Shown here: piece after piece, positions 1 through 7,691 of the stretch | How positions within the stretch are numbered: position 1 is the stretch's first letter | How the letters are laid out: each line of letters begins with the position of its first letter | NCBI GenBank assembly: GCA_944372575.1 | Contig: CALVZS010000010.1 | Coordinates: 1-64,000, forward strand | Length of the DNA stretch: 64,000 nt | Reading direction: 5' to 3' | From: an uncultured Clostridia bacterium | GTDB taxonomy: Bacteria > Bacillota > Clostridia > Christensenellales > Borkfalkiaceae | Program-made: the position numbers and the translations under genes | Notes under the pieces: generated by a model | What the model was told of the DNA's origin: nothing | What the model saw: only the letters and a program-made list of their open reading frames with translations | Database searches by the model: none

Positions 1-285
1 ATTGTTCCATTGCTCCTCAAACAGGGCAAGTTTCATTTTGCCTGCGGCGGAAAGGGTGTAATATTTTTTGGGCGGGCTGTTGGGGCTCGGCACGCGCCTG
101 ACCTCAAAGCAGCCCTCCCTTTCCAGCCGCAGCAGCATGGGGTAGAGCGTCCCCTCGGAAAAGTCCGCAAATCCGCTTGCGCGCATCTTCTCCACGATCT
201 CTGCCGAAAAGAGGAAGTCTCCTTCCAAAAGTTTGAGCACGCACCCCTCCAGCACGCCTTTGTTGAGTTGTGCATCGATGCCCAC
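1..285 (-). CDS. PadR-family transcriptional regulator, C-terminus cut by window edge
   Basis: The reverse strand reads 95 uninterrupted codons from a GTG start at 285 to the window edge. The product begins with GIDAQLNKGVLEGCVLKLL, then shows the PadR winged-helix pattern: a helix with ILxxL-type spacing, FSEGTLYPMLLRLEREG as recognition helix, and the wing with SPPKKYYTLSAAGK. PadR proteins are about 105-180 residues, so only the C-terminal dimerisation helix is missing. The GTG start was chosen because a GGGAGG-type SD lies 7-10 bases upstream and no in-frame ATG fits better. A promoter and an inverted repeat sit directly upstream, which suggests autoregulation. The ligand or regulated transporter is outside the window. 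Confidence 0.85.
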   Translation of the reverse strand, partial: MGIDAQLNKGVLEGCVLKLLEGDFLFSAEIVEKMRASGFADFSEGTLYPMLLRLEREGCFEVRRVPSPNSPPKKYYTLSAAGKMKLALFEEQWNN

Positions 286-300
286 AGGCGCGCCCTCCCC

Positions 301-327
301 TCGGTTTCTTGTAATGCAAGGAACCGA
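301..327. promoter_or_regulatory. Inverted repeat, probable PadR operator
   Basis: The arms are CGGTTTCTTG (302-311) and CAAGGAACCG (317-326), matching at 9 of 10 positions around a 5-base centre, with one more A-T pair outside. It lies just downstream of the -10 of the padR promoter and covers the expected transcription start. Such placement is typical of an autorepressor site; that PadR binds here is inference. Confidence 0.6.
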
Positions 328-331
328 TTAC

Positions 332-360
332 AGGATAGCACGCCGCAAGCCGTTTGTCAA
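332..360 (-). promoter_or_regulatory. Sigma-A promoter for padR
   Basis: On the reverse strand TTGACA (360-355) and TATCCT (337-332) are separated by 17 bases, with TG one base before the -10 (extended -10). It points into the padR gene. Confidence 0.7.
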
Positions 361-402
361 GGGTTTCGGAAGAAATTTCTTCGGGAATTTTTTGGAAAAG
401 AA

Positions 403-445
403 GTTTGCCCCGCGTGAGCTGAAAGCTCACGCGGGGCAAGTTTTT
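403..445 (-). terminator. Bidirectional-looking terminator after mnmG
   Basis: A perfect 16-bp stem (405-420 with 424-439) encloses a 3-base loop. On the reverse strand it follows the mnmG stop and is trailed by a pyrimidine-rich tract; on the forward strand a longer T tract (GTTTTTGTTTTTT) follows. No forward gene ends here, so its evident role is to end mnmG. Confidence 0.75.
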
Positions 446-472
446 GTTTTTTAGAACAGCGTGTCCGCGCAT

Positions 473-2338
473 TCACTTTTTCATGCTCAGATATACCATC
501 AGCACGGCGATGTCGGCGGGAGAGACGCCCGAGATGCGCTCCGCCTGTCCGAGGTTGAGGGGACGGATGCGGTCAAGTTTCTCGCGCGCTTCCAGCCGCA
601 GGCCTGCGATCTGATGGTAGTCGATGTCGGCGGGAAGGGGACTTTGCTCCATTTTTTTGGCGCGCTCGGCCTCGTCGCGGCTGCGCTTCAGGTACCCCGC
701 ATAGCGCACCTGCGTCTCGCAGGAGAGCTTCACGTCGGCGGGGACGTCCGAGAGAATCCCGAATACGTCGCACAGTTCTCCGAGGGGGATCCCGCGCCGC
801 AGAAGATCGGCGTACGTCACGCTCGCCGAAAGCGGCGGCTGACCGTGTTTCTGCACCAACGCATCGGCGATTTTCTGGTCTGCGCGCGTCTTCAAAAGGG
901 CGGAGACCTCTTCGCGCATTGCCTTGCGCCTAAGATATTTGCGATAGCGCTCCTCGGTGACAAGCCCGCAGGCGCGGCCGATCTCGGTGAGGCGTTCGTC
1001 GGCGTTGTCCTGGCGGAGCGAAAGACGGTATTCGGCGCGCGAGGTCATCATGCGGTAGGGTTCGTCCGTTCCCTTGGTCACGAGGTCGTCGATGAGCACG
1101 CCGATGTAGGCGCGGTCGCGCTCCAAGACGAGGGGCGGCATTCCGCGCAGCTTGAGCGAGGCGTTGAGTCCCGCCATGAGCCCCTGTGCCGCGGCCTCTT
1201 CGTAGCCGCTCGTGCCGTTGATCTGTCCCGCGGTGTACAGTCCCTGTACTTTTTTGAATTCCAGTGTGGGCAGAACGTCGAGCGTGTCGATGCAGTCGTA
1301 TTCGATGGCATAGGCATAGCGCACGATTTCGCAGTGCTCCAAGCCCTTGACGGTGCGGTACATCTCCTTTTGCAGGTCGTGGGGAAGGGAGGTGGACATT
1401 CCCTGGACATAAACTTCGGTCGTGTCGGCGCCCTCCGGCTCCAGAAAGAGCTGATGGCGCTGTTTGTCGGCAAAGCGCACGACCTTGGTCTCGATGGAGG
1501 GGCAGTAGCGCGGCCCCGTCGAGGAGATCGCGCCGTTGTAGAGGGGAGCGCGGTCGAGGTTGTTCAGGATGATCGCGTGCGTGCGTTCGTTGGTATAGGT
1601 GAGGTAGCAGGGCGTCTGTTCGCTCTGCGGCGGAACGTGCTCGTTCATGAAGGAGAACGGATAGACCTCTTCGCCCGGCTGAACGGCGAGCGCGGAGACG
1701 TCCACGGTGCGCCCGTCCAGGCGGGCAGGCGTTCCCGTCTTGAAGCGTCGCACGGAATATCCGAGACGGATAAGGCATTTTGTGAGCATCGTCGCGCGGG
1801 CAAACCCGTTTGGGCCGCTCTCGGCGATCACTTCGCCCGTGATGGTGCGCGCGTTGAGGTACACGCCCGTCGCAACGACGACGGCGCGGCAGGAAAAGAC
1901 CCCGCCGTAGGCGGTGACGACGCCCGTGACGTGTCCGTCCTGCGTGAGAATGTCGGCAGCCTCTCCCTGCACGATGCGCAGGTTCTCGGTGTGTTCGAGA
2001 ACGCGCTTCATCTCGGTGTGGTATCTGTTTTTGTCCGACTGGACGCGCAGCGACTGCACCGCAGCGCCCTTGCCCTCGTTGAGCATGCGGTACTGCAGTG
2101 CGGTCAGGTCGGCAATCAGCCCCATCTGTCCGCCCAGTGCGTCGATTTCGCGCACCAGGTGTCCCTTGGCGGTGCCGCCGACGGAGGGATTGCAGGGCAT
2201 GAAGCCGATGCTGTCCGGGTTGAGGGTGAGCATGACGGTCTTTTGCCCCGTGCGTGCCAGGGCAAGGGCGGCTTCGCACCCCGCATGTCCCGCGCCGATG
2301 ACCACGGCGTCATATTGTCCTTCGGAAAATGTGTTCAT
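473..2338 (-). CDS. mnmG: tRNA uridine-5-carboxymethylaminomethyl modification enzyme MnmG (GidA)
   Basis: The 621-residue product has the family's usual length. It starts with the FAD-binding Rossmann motif GAGHAGCEAALALARTG (about residues 12-28), followed by MnmG signatures MPCNPSVGGTAKGHLVREID and GPRYCPSIETKVVRF, and ends with the helical MnmE-binding domain (NLGQAERISGVSPADIAVLM). With MnmE it installs cmnm5 or related groups on U34 of tRNAs. Here it lies directly downstream of dnaA on the same strand, 52 bases away, rather than next to mnmE. The ATG at 2338 fits the conserved N-terminus, but no strong SD precedes it; the dnaA terminator occupies the spacer. Confidence 0.97.
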   Translation of the reverse strand: MNTFSEGQYDAVVIGAGHAGCEAALALARTGQKTVMLTLNPDSIGFMPCNPSVGGTAKGHLVREIDALGGQMGLIADLTALQYRMLNEGKGAAVQSLRVQSDKNRYHTEMKRVLEHTENLRIVQGEAADILTQDGHVTGVVTAYGGVFSCRAVVVATGVYLNARTITGEVIAESGPNGFARATMLTKCLIRLGYSVRRFKTGTPARLDGRTVDVSALAVQPGEEVYPFSFMNEHVPPQSEQTPCYLTYTNERTHAIILNNLDRAPLYNGAISSTGPRYCPSIETKVVRFADKQRHQLFLEPEGADTTEVYVQGMSTSLPHDLQKEMYRTVKGLEHCEIVRYAYAIEYDCIDTLDVLPTLEFKKVQGLYTAGQINGTSGYEEAAAQGLMAGLNASLKLRGMPPLVLERDRAYIGVLIDDLVTKGTDEPYRMMTSRAEYRLSLRQDNADERLTEIGRACGLVTEERYRKYLRRKAMREEVSALLKTRADQKIADALVQKHGQPPLSASVTYADLLRRGIPLGELCDVFGILSDVPADVKLSCETQVRYAGYLKRSRDEAERAKKMEQSPLPADIDYHQIAGLRLEAREKLDRIRPLNLGQAERISGVSPADIAVLMVYLSMKK

Positions 2339-2350
2339 GGTTGGGATAAG

Positions 2351-2372
2351 AAAGCCCCTTCGCGGGGGCTTT
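2351..2372 (-). terminator. Short GC hairpin between dnaA and mnmG
   Basis: AAAGCCCC (2351-2358) pairs with GGGGCTTT (2365-2372) around a 6-base loop. On the reverse strand it follows the dnaA stop and is trailed by CTTATCCC, so it could terminate dnaA partially and allow read-through into mnmG. The flanking T stretch is short. Confidence 0.5.
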
Positions 2373-2390
2373 TCAAAGAGATTTTTTGAA

Positions 2391-3731
2391 TTATTGTTTG
2401 AGCACCGCGCTCTTGACGTCGTTGACGTCCTTTGCCACTTTGTCGTTGACGCGCATGAGCTCGGCGATCTTGTCGCGCGCGTAGATGACGGTGGAGTGGT
2501 CGCGCCCGCCCATGATCTTGCCCACGGTGACGAGGGGAAGGGCGAGCATATCGCACATGAGGTAGGTGCAGACCTGCCTCGCCCGCACGATCTCCTGCCG
2601 CTTGTTCTTGCCCAGAAGATCCTCCTTCGAGGCGTTGAAGTGGGTGCAGGTCGCGCGGATGATGGCGTCGGGGGTGACCTCCTCCGGCTCGTCGGGGCCG
2701 ATCGCCTCCTGCAGGGCGGTGGCGGCAAGTTCGAGGGAGATGGGCTTTTCGTGCAGCTTGCTCGCAAAGATGACGGTGTTCAGCCGCCCCTCCAGCGTGC
2801 GCACGTTGTTGTCCGAGTTCTTGACGAGGAAGGAGAGGACGTCGTCCGGCACGGTGTATTTTTTCTCGAGCGCCTTGCGCTTTAAAATGGCGATCTTCGT
2901 CTCGAGGTCGGGCGGCTGGATGTCGGCGATGAGTCCGCCCTCAAAGCGCGTGCGCAGCCGTTCCTCCAGCGTGGTCAGCTCCTTTGCGGGGCAGTCGGAG
3001 GAGATGACGATCTGCTTGTGCTGGGAGAATAGCTCATTGAAGGCGTGGAAGAACGCCTCCTGCACGCCGTATTTGCCCGCCCAGAACTGGATGTCGTCGA
3101 TGAGCAGCACGTCCACGTTGCGGTAGCGGTTGCGGAAGCGCGTCTCGTTGTCGCGCCCCGGCCCCTTCTTGGTGTACATGCTGTCCACATATTCGTTGAG
3201 GAATTTTTCGCTCGTCGTGTAAATGACCTTGAGGGAGGGCTTCTTCTGCAGGATCTCGTTGGCGATCGCCTGCATCAGGTGTGTCTTGCCCAGGCCCGTC
3301 CCGCCGTAGATATACAGGGGGTTGAAGTTTTCGCCCGGATTCTCCGCGACGGACTTTGCCGCGGCGAACACGAACTTGTTGGAGGAGCCCACCACAAAGG
3401 AGTCAAAGGTGTAGCGCGCATCGAGAACGACGGTACTCTCCTCCATGGCGTCGGGCGTCTCGCGCAGCGTGTACTCCTCGCTGCCTTCCACCACGATGAT
3501 GACGCCCGTCAGCCCCACGTTTGCGGAGACGACCGCGTCGCGCAGCTGGGTCATGTGGTTTTTGGAGATGGTGCGCGCGGCCAGATCGCTCTCCGCCTGC
3601 AGAACGATTTTTTTGTTGACGATATCCACGGGGACGAGCGGCTCGATGAACGTGCTGTAGGAGATGGGATTGACAAGCGTCTTTGCCCGCTCGCGGATGG
3701 TGTTCCATAAAATCTCAAACTGTTCTGCCAT
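2391..3731 (-). CDS. dnaA: Chromosomal replication initiator DnaA
   Basis: The product is 446 residues. Domain I spans about 1-75, a short linker follows, then the AAA+ domain with Walker A GGTGLGKT (143-150) and Walker B LLIDDIQF (209-216), and a C-terminal DNA-binding domain with the DnaA signature RARQVCTYLMCDMLALPL and GGRDHSTVIYARDKI. The ATG at 3731 is chosen because GAGGG lies 5 bases upstream and the protein then starts like other DnaA proteins; an in-frame extension further upstream crosses the promoter and is unlikely. DnaA opens oriC and loads helicase. It is divergent from recF; dnaN is not next to it, and no cluster of DnaA boxes was found nearby. Confidence 0.97.
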   Translation of the reverse strand: MAEQFEILWNTIRERAKTLVNPISYSTFIEPLVPVDIVNKKIVLQAESDLAARTISKNHMTQLRDAVVSANVGLTGVIIVVEGSEEYTLRETPDAMEESTVVLDARYTFDSFVVGSSNKFVFAAAKSVAENPGENFNPLYIYGGTGLGKTHLMQAIANEILQKKPSLKVIYTTSEKFLNEYVDSMYTKKGPGRDNETRFRNRYRNVDVLLIDDIQFWAGKYGVQEAFFHAFNELFSQHKQIVISSDCPAKELTTLEERLRTRFEGGLIADIQPPDLETKIAILKRKALEKKYTVPDDVLSFLVKNSDNNVRTLEGRLNTVIFASKLHEKPISLELAATALQEAIGPDEPEEVTPDAIIRATCTHFNASKEDLLGKNKRQEIVRARQVCTYLMCDMLALPLVTVGKIMGGRDHSTVIYARDKIAELMRVNDKVAKDVNDVKSAVLKQ

Positions 3732-3750
3732 TTTTTCCCTCACAAACGCA

Positions 3751-3779
3751 TTGCCTTTTCGGGCAGCTTCTGGTATAAT
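3751..3779 (+). promoter_or_regulatory. Sigma-A promoter for recF operon
   Basis: TTGCCT (3751-3756) and TATAAT (3774-3779) with a 17-base spacer, pointing towards recF at 3866. It overlaps the 5' leader of the divergent dnaA transcript. Confidence 0.65.
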
Positions 3780-3813
3780 AACAAGGAAAGGGCGAACCCT
3801 CTCCGGTTCTCCC

Positions 3814-3842
3814 ATTATAGTACAAAATCGCACAAAAAGAAA
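3814..3842 (-). promoter_or_regulatory. Probable dnaA promoter
   Basis: Reverse-strand TATAAT (3819-3814), preceded by TAC, with a weak TTTCTT 17 bases upstream (3842-3837). Predicted leader of about 75 bases before the dnaA ATG. Confidence 0.5.
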
Positions 3843-3865
3843 GCGTTTTCGCGGAAAAAGAGAGC

Positions 3866-4951
3866 ATGGTCATCAAAAATTTGACGCTGCAAAATTTCAG
3901 AAATTACGGGGAGGAGACCTTTGAATTCGTGCCGGGGCTGAACATCCTCACGGGGCGCAACGCGCAGGGCAAGACCAACTGCGCGGAGGCAGTCTTTTAT
4001 CTGTGTACGGGGGCGTCCCTGCGCATCCGCCATGACAGGCAGCTCATCCGCCGCGGCGAGTCGTCCGCACGCATCGCAGCAAGCGTGCGCACGCGCTTCG
4101 GCGACGTGACGCTCTCCGCCGTTATCTTTGAAAACAGGCGGGAGCTGTACGTCAACGGCAACAAGGTGGCGCGGGCGGCGGACTTCGTGGGCAACATGAA
4201 CAGCGTGTTTTTTTCCCCCGGGGAGCTGCGCCTCATCCAGGACGGCCCGGACGAGCGCCGCCGCTTCCTCAACCTCTCCATCTCCCAGACCTCCCGCGAA
4301 TACTGCACGGCGCTCACGCGCTACCAGCGCATCCTCGACCAGCGCAACAATCTTTTAAAGGGGCATGACGTCTCCGTGATCCTCGAGACGCTGCCCGTGT
4401 GGGACGAACAGCTCGCCGTCTACGCATCGCGCATCATCCGCCACAGAAGGCGGTATCTGGCGCGCTTATCGCCCCTCGCGCGCGACGCACATTCGTACCT
4501 TACGGATGGCGCGGAGGAACTTTTGCTCGAAATGGACGGGTCGTATCCGGAAAACGAGGACGAGATCGTCCAAAAACTGAAGGGGCAGTTTGCCGCTTCG
4601 CGCGAGCGCGATCTGCGCTTGGGCTTTACTTCGGTGGGGCCGCACCGCGACGACATCAAAATTTCCATCAACGGGGCGGACGCGCGCGGATATGCCTCCC
4701 AGGGGCAGGCGCGCACGGCGGCGCTCTCCTTAAAGCTCGCCGAGACGCAGATCTTCCGGGAACTTTCGGGCGAGGCGCCCGTCCTCATCCTCGACGACGT
4801 GATGAGCGAGCTCGACCTTCCCCGCCGCAAAAAGCTGCTCGAGCGGGTGCGCGACATCCAGTGCATCCTCACCTGCACGCACGCTGAGCGCGTCCTCTAC
4901 GGCGCGGAAAGCAATAAGATAAAAATCCGGGAGGGGAAGATCGTCAGATGA
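3866..4951 (+). CDS. recF: DNA replication/repair protein RecF
   Basis: The 361-residue product matches RecF in length. It begins IKNLTLQNFRNYGEETFEF, has Walker A GRNAQGKT (30-37), an ABC-type signature around GYASQGQARTAALSL (about 275-289) and Walker B VLILDDVMSELD (about 306-317). RecF is an SMC-like ATPase that loads RecA at gaps with RecO and RecR. It is divergent from dnaA and overlaps the next gene by ATGA, so recF, the PHP gene and the VanW gene form one transcription unit. Its usual upstream partner dnaN is absent. Confidence 0.96.
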   Translation: MVIKNLTLQNFRNYGEETFEFVPGLNILTGRNAQGKTNCAEAVFYLCTGASLRIRHDRQLIRRGESSARIAASVRTRFGDVTLSAVIFENRRELYVNGNKVARAADFVGNMNSVFFSPGELRLIQDGPDERRRFLNLSISQTSREYCTALTRYQRILDQRNNLLKGHDVSVILETLPVWDEQLAVYASRIIRHRRRYLARLSPLARDAHSYLTDGAEELLLEMDGSYPENEDEIVQKLKGQFAASRERDLRLGFTSVGPHRDDIKISINGADARGYASQGQARTAALSLKLAETQIFRELSGEAPVLILDDVMSELDLPRRKKLLERVRDIQCILTCTHAERVLYGAESNKIKIREGKIVR

Positions 4952-5787
4952 GGGCAGACCTGCATATCCATACCTACTATTCGGACGGGAAATATTCCCC
5001 GCGGGAGATCGCCGCGCGCGCCGCGCAGGCGGGGGTGGAGCTGATCTCCATGACCGATCATGACAGTCTCGAAGGGCTGGAGGAGAAACGCGCCGCCGCC
5101 CGCGCGGAGGGATTGAAGTATGTCGCCGGTTGGGAGGTCTCCTCCTACGCCGGGGATGCCAAGGTACACGTCCTCGGCTACGGCTGCTCGCCCTGCGCGG
5201 CCTATACAGATTTTCTTGCTGCGCGCAGGGAGGGCGCCCTCGTGCGGGCGCGGGACATGATCGCAAAGGGGAACGCATATTTTCATCTCGGCGTCACGCT
5301 CTCCGACGCCGAGCGCTTCCACCTCAAAAAGGAGGCGCCCCTGCACACCATGCACGTCGTCACGGCATTTGCCGAGCGGCTGGGCATCGAAAAGGGGGAG
5401 CTGTATCTCTCCGCCTTCGCGTCGGGCAAGCCGTGCTATTCCTCTCTCTGCCGCCCCGCTCCGCAGGACGCCGTGGACATCATCCACGCCTCGGGCGGCA
5501 TCGCCTCGCTCGCCCATCCCGGACGCATCCCGCTCGCGCAGGGGGAGCGGCTTGCGCTCATGGACGCGCTCGTCTCGGGCGGGCTGGACGGAATAGAATG
5601 TTATCATTCCGACCATACTCCCGTTGAGGCGGAGGCGTTTGCCGCTTATGCGCGCGCAAGGGGGCTTTTGATCACGGGCGGGTCGGACTTCCATGCCGAA
5701 GGCAGAAACCGTACGGTGGGCCTGCCCCCCTTTGAGCCGTCCGAAGCGCTGCTGGCAAGGCTCCTCCGCCCGGAAGGGAGCAGATGA
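4948..5787 (+). CDS. PHP-domain metal-dependent phosphoesterase
   Basis: A 279-residue PHP-fold protein. Metal ligands are visible as DLHIHTYYSDG (H6, H8), TDHD (D37, H38), GWEVS (E63), a mid-chain histidine in TMHVV, LAHPGR, and the C-terminal GGSDFHAEG. This arrangement matches stand-alone PHP proteins of the YciV/RNase AM and 3',5'-nucleotide phosphatase type, which remove phosphate from short nucleotides or RNA 5' ends. Which substrate is used cannot be read from sequence. Translation is coupled to recF by an ATGA overlap and to the VanW gene by another 4-base overlap. Confidence 0.88.
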   Translation: MRADLHIHTYYSDGKYSPREIAARAAQAGVELISMTDHDSLEGLEEKRAAARAEGLKYVAGWEVSSYAGDAKVHVLGYGCSPCAAYTDFLAARREGALVRARDMIAKGNAYFHLGVTLSDAERFHLKKEAPLHTMHVVTAFAERLGIEKGELYLSAFASGKPCYSSLCRPAPQDAVDIIHASGGIASLAHPGRIPLAQGERLALMDALVSGGLDGIECYHSDHTPVEAEAFAAYARARGLLITGGSDFHAEGRNRTVGLPPFEPSEALLARLLRPEGSR

Positions 5788-7022
5788 AGAGGGGATTGTA
5801 TTGTGTCCTTGCGCTCCTGTTTGCGGGGAGCGCTTTTTTATTGGGCGGCTGGGCGATGCGGGTCAGGAAGGGCGTCGTCGTGGAGGGGGTCGCGGTGGGA
5901 GGCATGACGTATGCCGCGGCGGAGGCGTGCGTGCGGGAGAAACTTGCGCACATCCCCTTCGTTCTGCATACGCCCGCCGGCGATGCCGTTCCCGAAATCG
6001 TCTATACCGATGACCTGGCCCGCCTTCTGCGCCGCGCCGCGCGGGGGGAGGAGCTCCGGGTCACGCTGCGGCGGGAGTTACCGGATGCGGAACAGTTTGT
6101 CGCGGACGTATGCGAGAAAAACGTACTTCCTCCGCAGGATGCACGCCTCTCGTTTTCCAGAAGCGGGTTTTCCTACACGCCCGAGCGGGCGGGCAGGCGG
6201 TGCGACTATCGCGCCACGCTTGCCGCCCTGCTTCGCGCGCTTGAAAAGGGGGAGGAGAGCGCCGCGCTCGTCACCCGTTCCTGGCAGCCCGCCGTCACCG
6301 AACAGATGCTCCGGCAGCGCACGCAGCTTCTTGCCTCGTTTACGACGAAGTTCGACGGGAGCCGGACGGCGCGCGTCCACAATATTTTTCTCGCGTGCGA
6401 GCGCATCGCGGGCAGCGTGCTCGCCCCGGGGGAGGAGTTCTCCTTCAATCGCACGGTGGGGGAGCGCACGCGTGCGAACGGCTTTCTGGATGCGCCCGTC
6501 ATCGTCGCCGGGGAGTATGTGGCGGGCGCGGGCGGCGGGGTCTGCCAGGCGTCCACCACGCTCATGGGCGCGGCTCTGCGCGCGGGGCTGCGCATCACCG
6601 AGAGCCGCCCGCATTCCCTTGCGGTGGGGTATGTCCCGCCCTCGCAGGATGCGATGGTCTCCCGCTACAGCGATCTGAAGTTCTCCAATCCGTATGCGTA
6701 CCCCGTCTATTTGCTGGGCAGGACGGGGGAGGGCAGCATCACATTCGAGGTGTACGGACTGCCGGACGGAAAGACGTACACGCCGGAGAGCCGCGTGCTC
6801 GGGCGCATCGCCCCGCCGCCCGCCGAGGTGGTGGAGGGGGAGGAGGAGAAGGTGCTGCGTGCCGAAAAGGAGGGGCTGCGCAGCGAGTGCTACCTCTGCG
6901 TGCGTGACGGCGCGGGCAGGCTGCTCTCCAGAACGCTTCTGCGGCGGGACAGCTACGCCTGCGTGCAGGGAAAGGTGCAGATCAGGCGGGATGCCGGGGA
7001 GGAGCGCGCGCCTCTTCCCTGA
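5784..7022 (+). CDS. VanW-family membrane-anchored cell-envelope protein
   Basis: The 412-residue product begins with a short basic stretch and a hydrophobic segment (about residues 4-21), consistent with an N-terminal membrane anchor. A putative peptidoglycan-binding-4-like region follows, then the VanW domain (about 195-330) with FNRTVGERT, GGGVCQASTTLMGAAL and SDLKFSNPYAYPVYL. VanW proteins are cell-wall associated; their biochemical function is not settled, and presence does not imply vancomycin resistance. It closes the recF operon, overlapping the PHP gene by 4 bases. No clear terminator follows before the rplS promoter. Confidence 0.87.
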   Translation: MKRGLYCVLALLFAGSAFLLGGWAMRVRKGVVVEGVAVGGMTYAAAEACVREKLAHIPFVLHTPAGDAVPEIVYTDDLARLLRRAARGEELRVTLRRELPDAEQFVADVCEKNVLPPQDARLSFSRSGFSYTPERAGRRCDYRATLAALLRALEKGEESAALVTRSWQPAVTEQMLRQRTQLLASFTTKFDGSRTARVHNIFLACERIAGSVLAPGEEFSFNRTVGERTRANGFLDAPVIVAGEYVAGAGGGVCQASTTLMGAALRAGLRITESRPHSLAVGYVPPSQDAMVSRYSDLKFSNPYAYPVYLLGRTGEGSITFEVYGLPDGKTYTPESRVLGRIAPPPAEVVEGEEEKVLRAEKEGLRSECYLCVRDGAGRLLSRTLLRRDSYACVQGKVQIRRDAGEERAPLP

Positions 7023-7050
7023 AAAAATGCAAAAAGGCGGGCAAAATGAG

Positions 7051-7079
7051 TTGATTTTTTTGCCGGCTTCTGTTACAAT
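7051..7079 (+). promoter_or_regulatory. Sigma-A promoter for rplS
   Basis: TTGATT (7051-7056) and TACAAT (7074-7079) with a 17-base spacer. The resulting leader of about 68 bases contains a possible CGTTC...GAACG hairpin (about 7095-7130), which could be an L19-type leader; that is only suggestive. Confidence 0.7.
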
Positions 7080-7153
7080 GGGCAAGTGACTTCGGGCGTT
7101 CCTCTGCCGCACAGCGGGAATGAACGTCGCGTAATACAGGAGGTAAGTCAAAA

Positions 7154-7495
7154 ATGGGACTCATCGAGCAGATCGAAGCCGAGAACATGAAGGAGAACGT
7201 CCCCGCATTCAATGTGGGCGACACCGTCAAGGTCGGCTATCGCATCATCGAGGGCGGCAAAGAGCGTATCCAGAACTTTGAAGGCGTTGTCATCGCCAAG
7301 AAGAACGGCGGGATCCGCGAGACATTTACGGTGCGCCGCCTTTCCTTCGGCGTGGGTGTGGAGCGCTGCTTCCCCCTGCATTCCCCCCGTGTCGCGTACG
7401 TCAACGTCGTGCGCGCCGGCAAGGTACGCCGCGCAAAGCTGTACTACCTGCGCGGGCTTACGGGGAAGGCCGCCAAGATCAAGGAAAAGAAGTAA
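7154..7495 (+). CDS. rplS: 50S ribosomal protein L19
   Basis: The 113-residue product is a full-length L19 with the conserved core [31 protein letters not shown] and [17 protein letters not shown], ending in a basic tail. L19 sits at the 30S-50S interface. A GGAGG SD lies upstream of the ATG at 7154. The gene is monocistronic here, with its own promoter and a strong terminator; the usual rpsP-rimM-trmD partners are not adjacent. Confidence 0.97.
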   Translation: MGLIEQIEAENMKENVPAFNVGDTVKVGYRIIEGGKERIQNFEGVVIAKKNGGIRETFTVRRLSFGVGVERCFPLHSPRVAYVNVVRAGKVRRAKLYYLRGLTGKAAKIKEKK

Positions 7496-7510
7496 GACCG
7501 CGTATGCAGG

Positions 7511-7555
7511 AAAAACCGATCCGCTTAAAGTCAGAAGCGGGTCGGCTTTTTCTTT
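7511..7555 (+). terminator. Intrinsic terminator of rplS
   Basis: Stem CCGATCCGCTT (7516-7526) with AAGCGGGTCGG (7535-7545, one G-T pair), 8-base loop, then CTTTTTCTTT. Confidence 0.85.
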
Positions 7556-7615
7556 GTGTATGGGGAAAAACGGCAAAAAATTTTCGGGTTTTCGCAAAAA
7601 ATGTTCTCAAATCCG

Positions 7616-7644
7616 TTTACTTTCCGCGCGTTATCGGTTAGAAT
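7616..7644 (+). promoter_or_regulatory. Promoter for the 7692 membrane protein gene
   Basis: TTTACT (7616-7621) and TAGAAT (7639-7644) with a 17-base spacer; a second AT-rich TATAAT lies just downstream near 7656. Confidence 0.55.
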
Positions 7645-7691
7645 AGAATTTACAATATAATAGGGAATAATCCGATCAGGAAACAGGTACT

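Noticed and set aside
2339-3865. Chromosomal origin next to dnaA
   Set aside because: No cluster of DnaA boxes or AT-rich unwinding element was found in the two short spacers.
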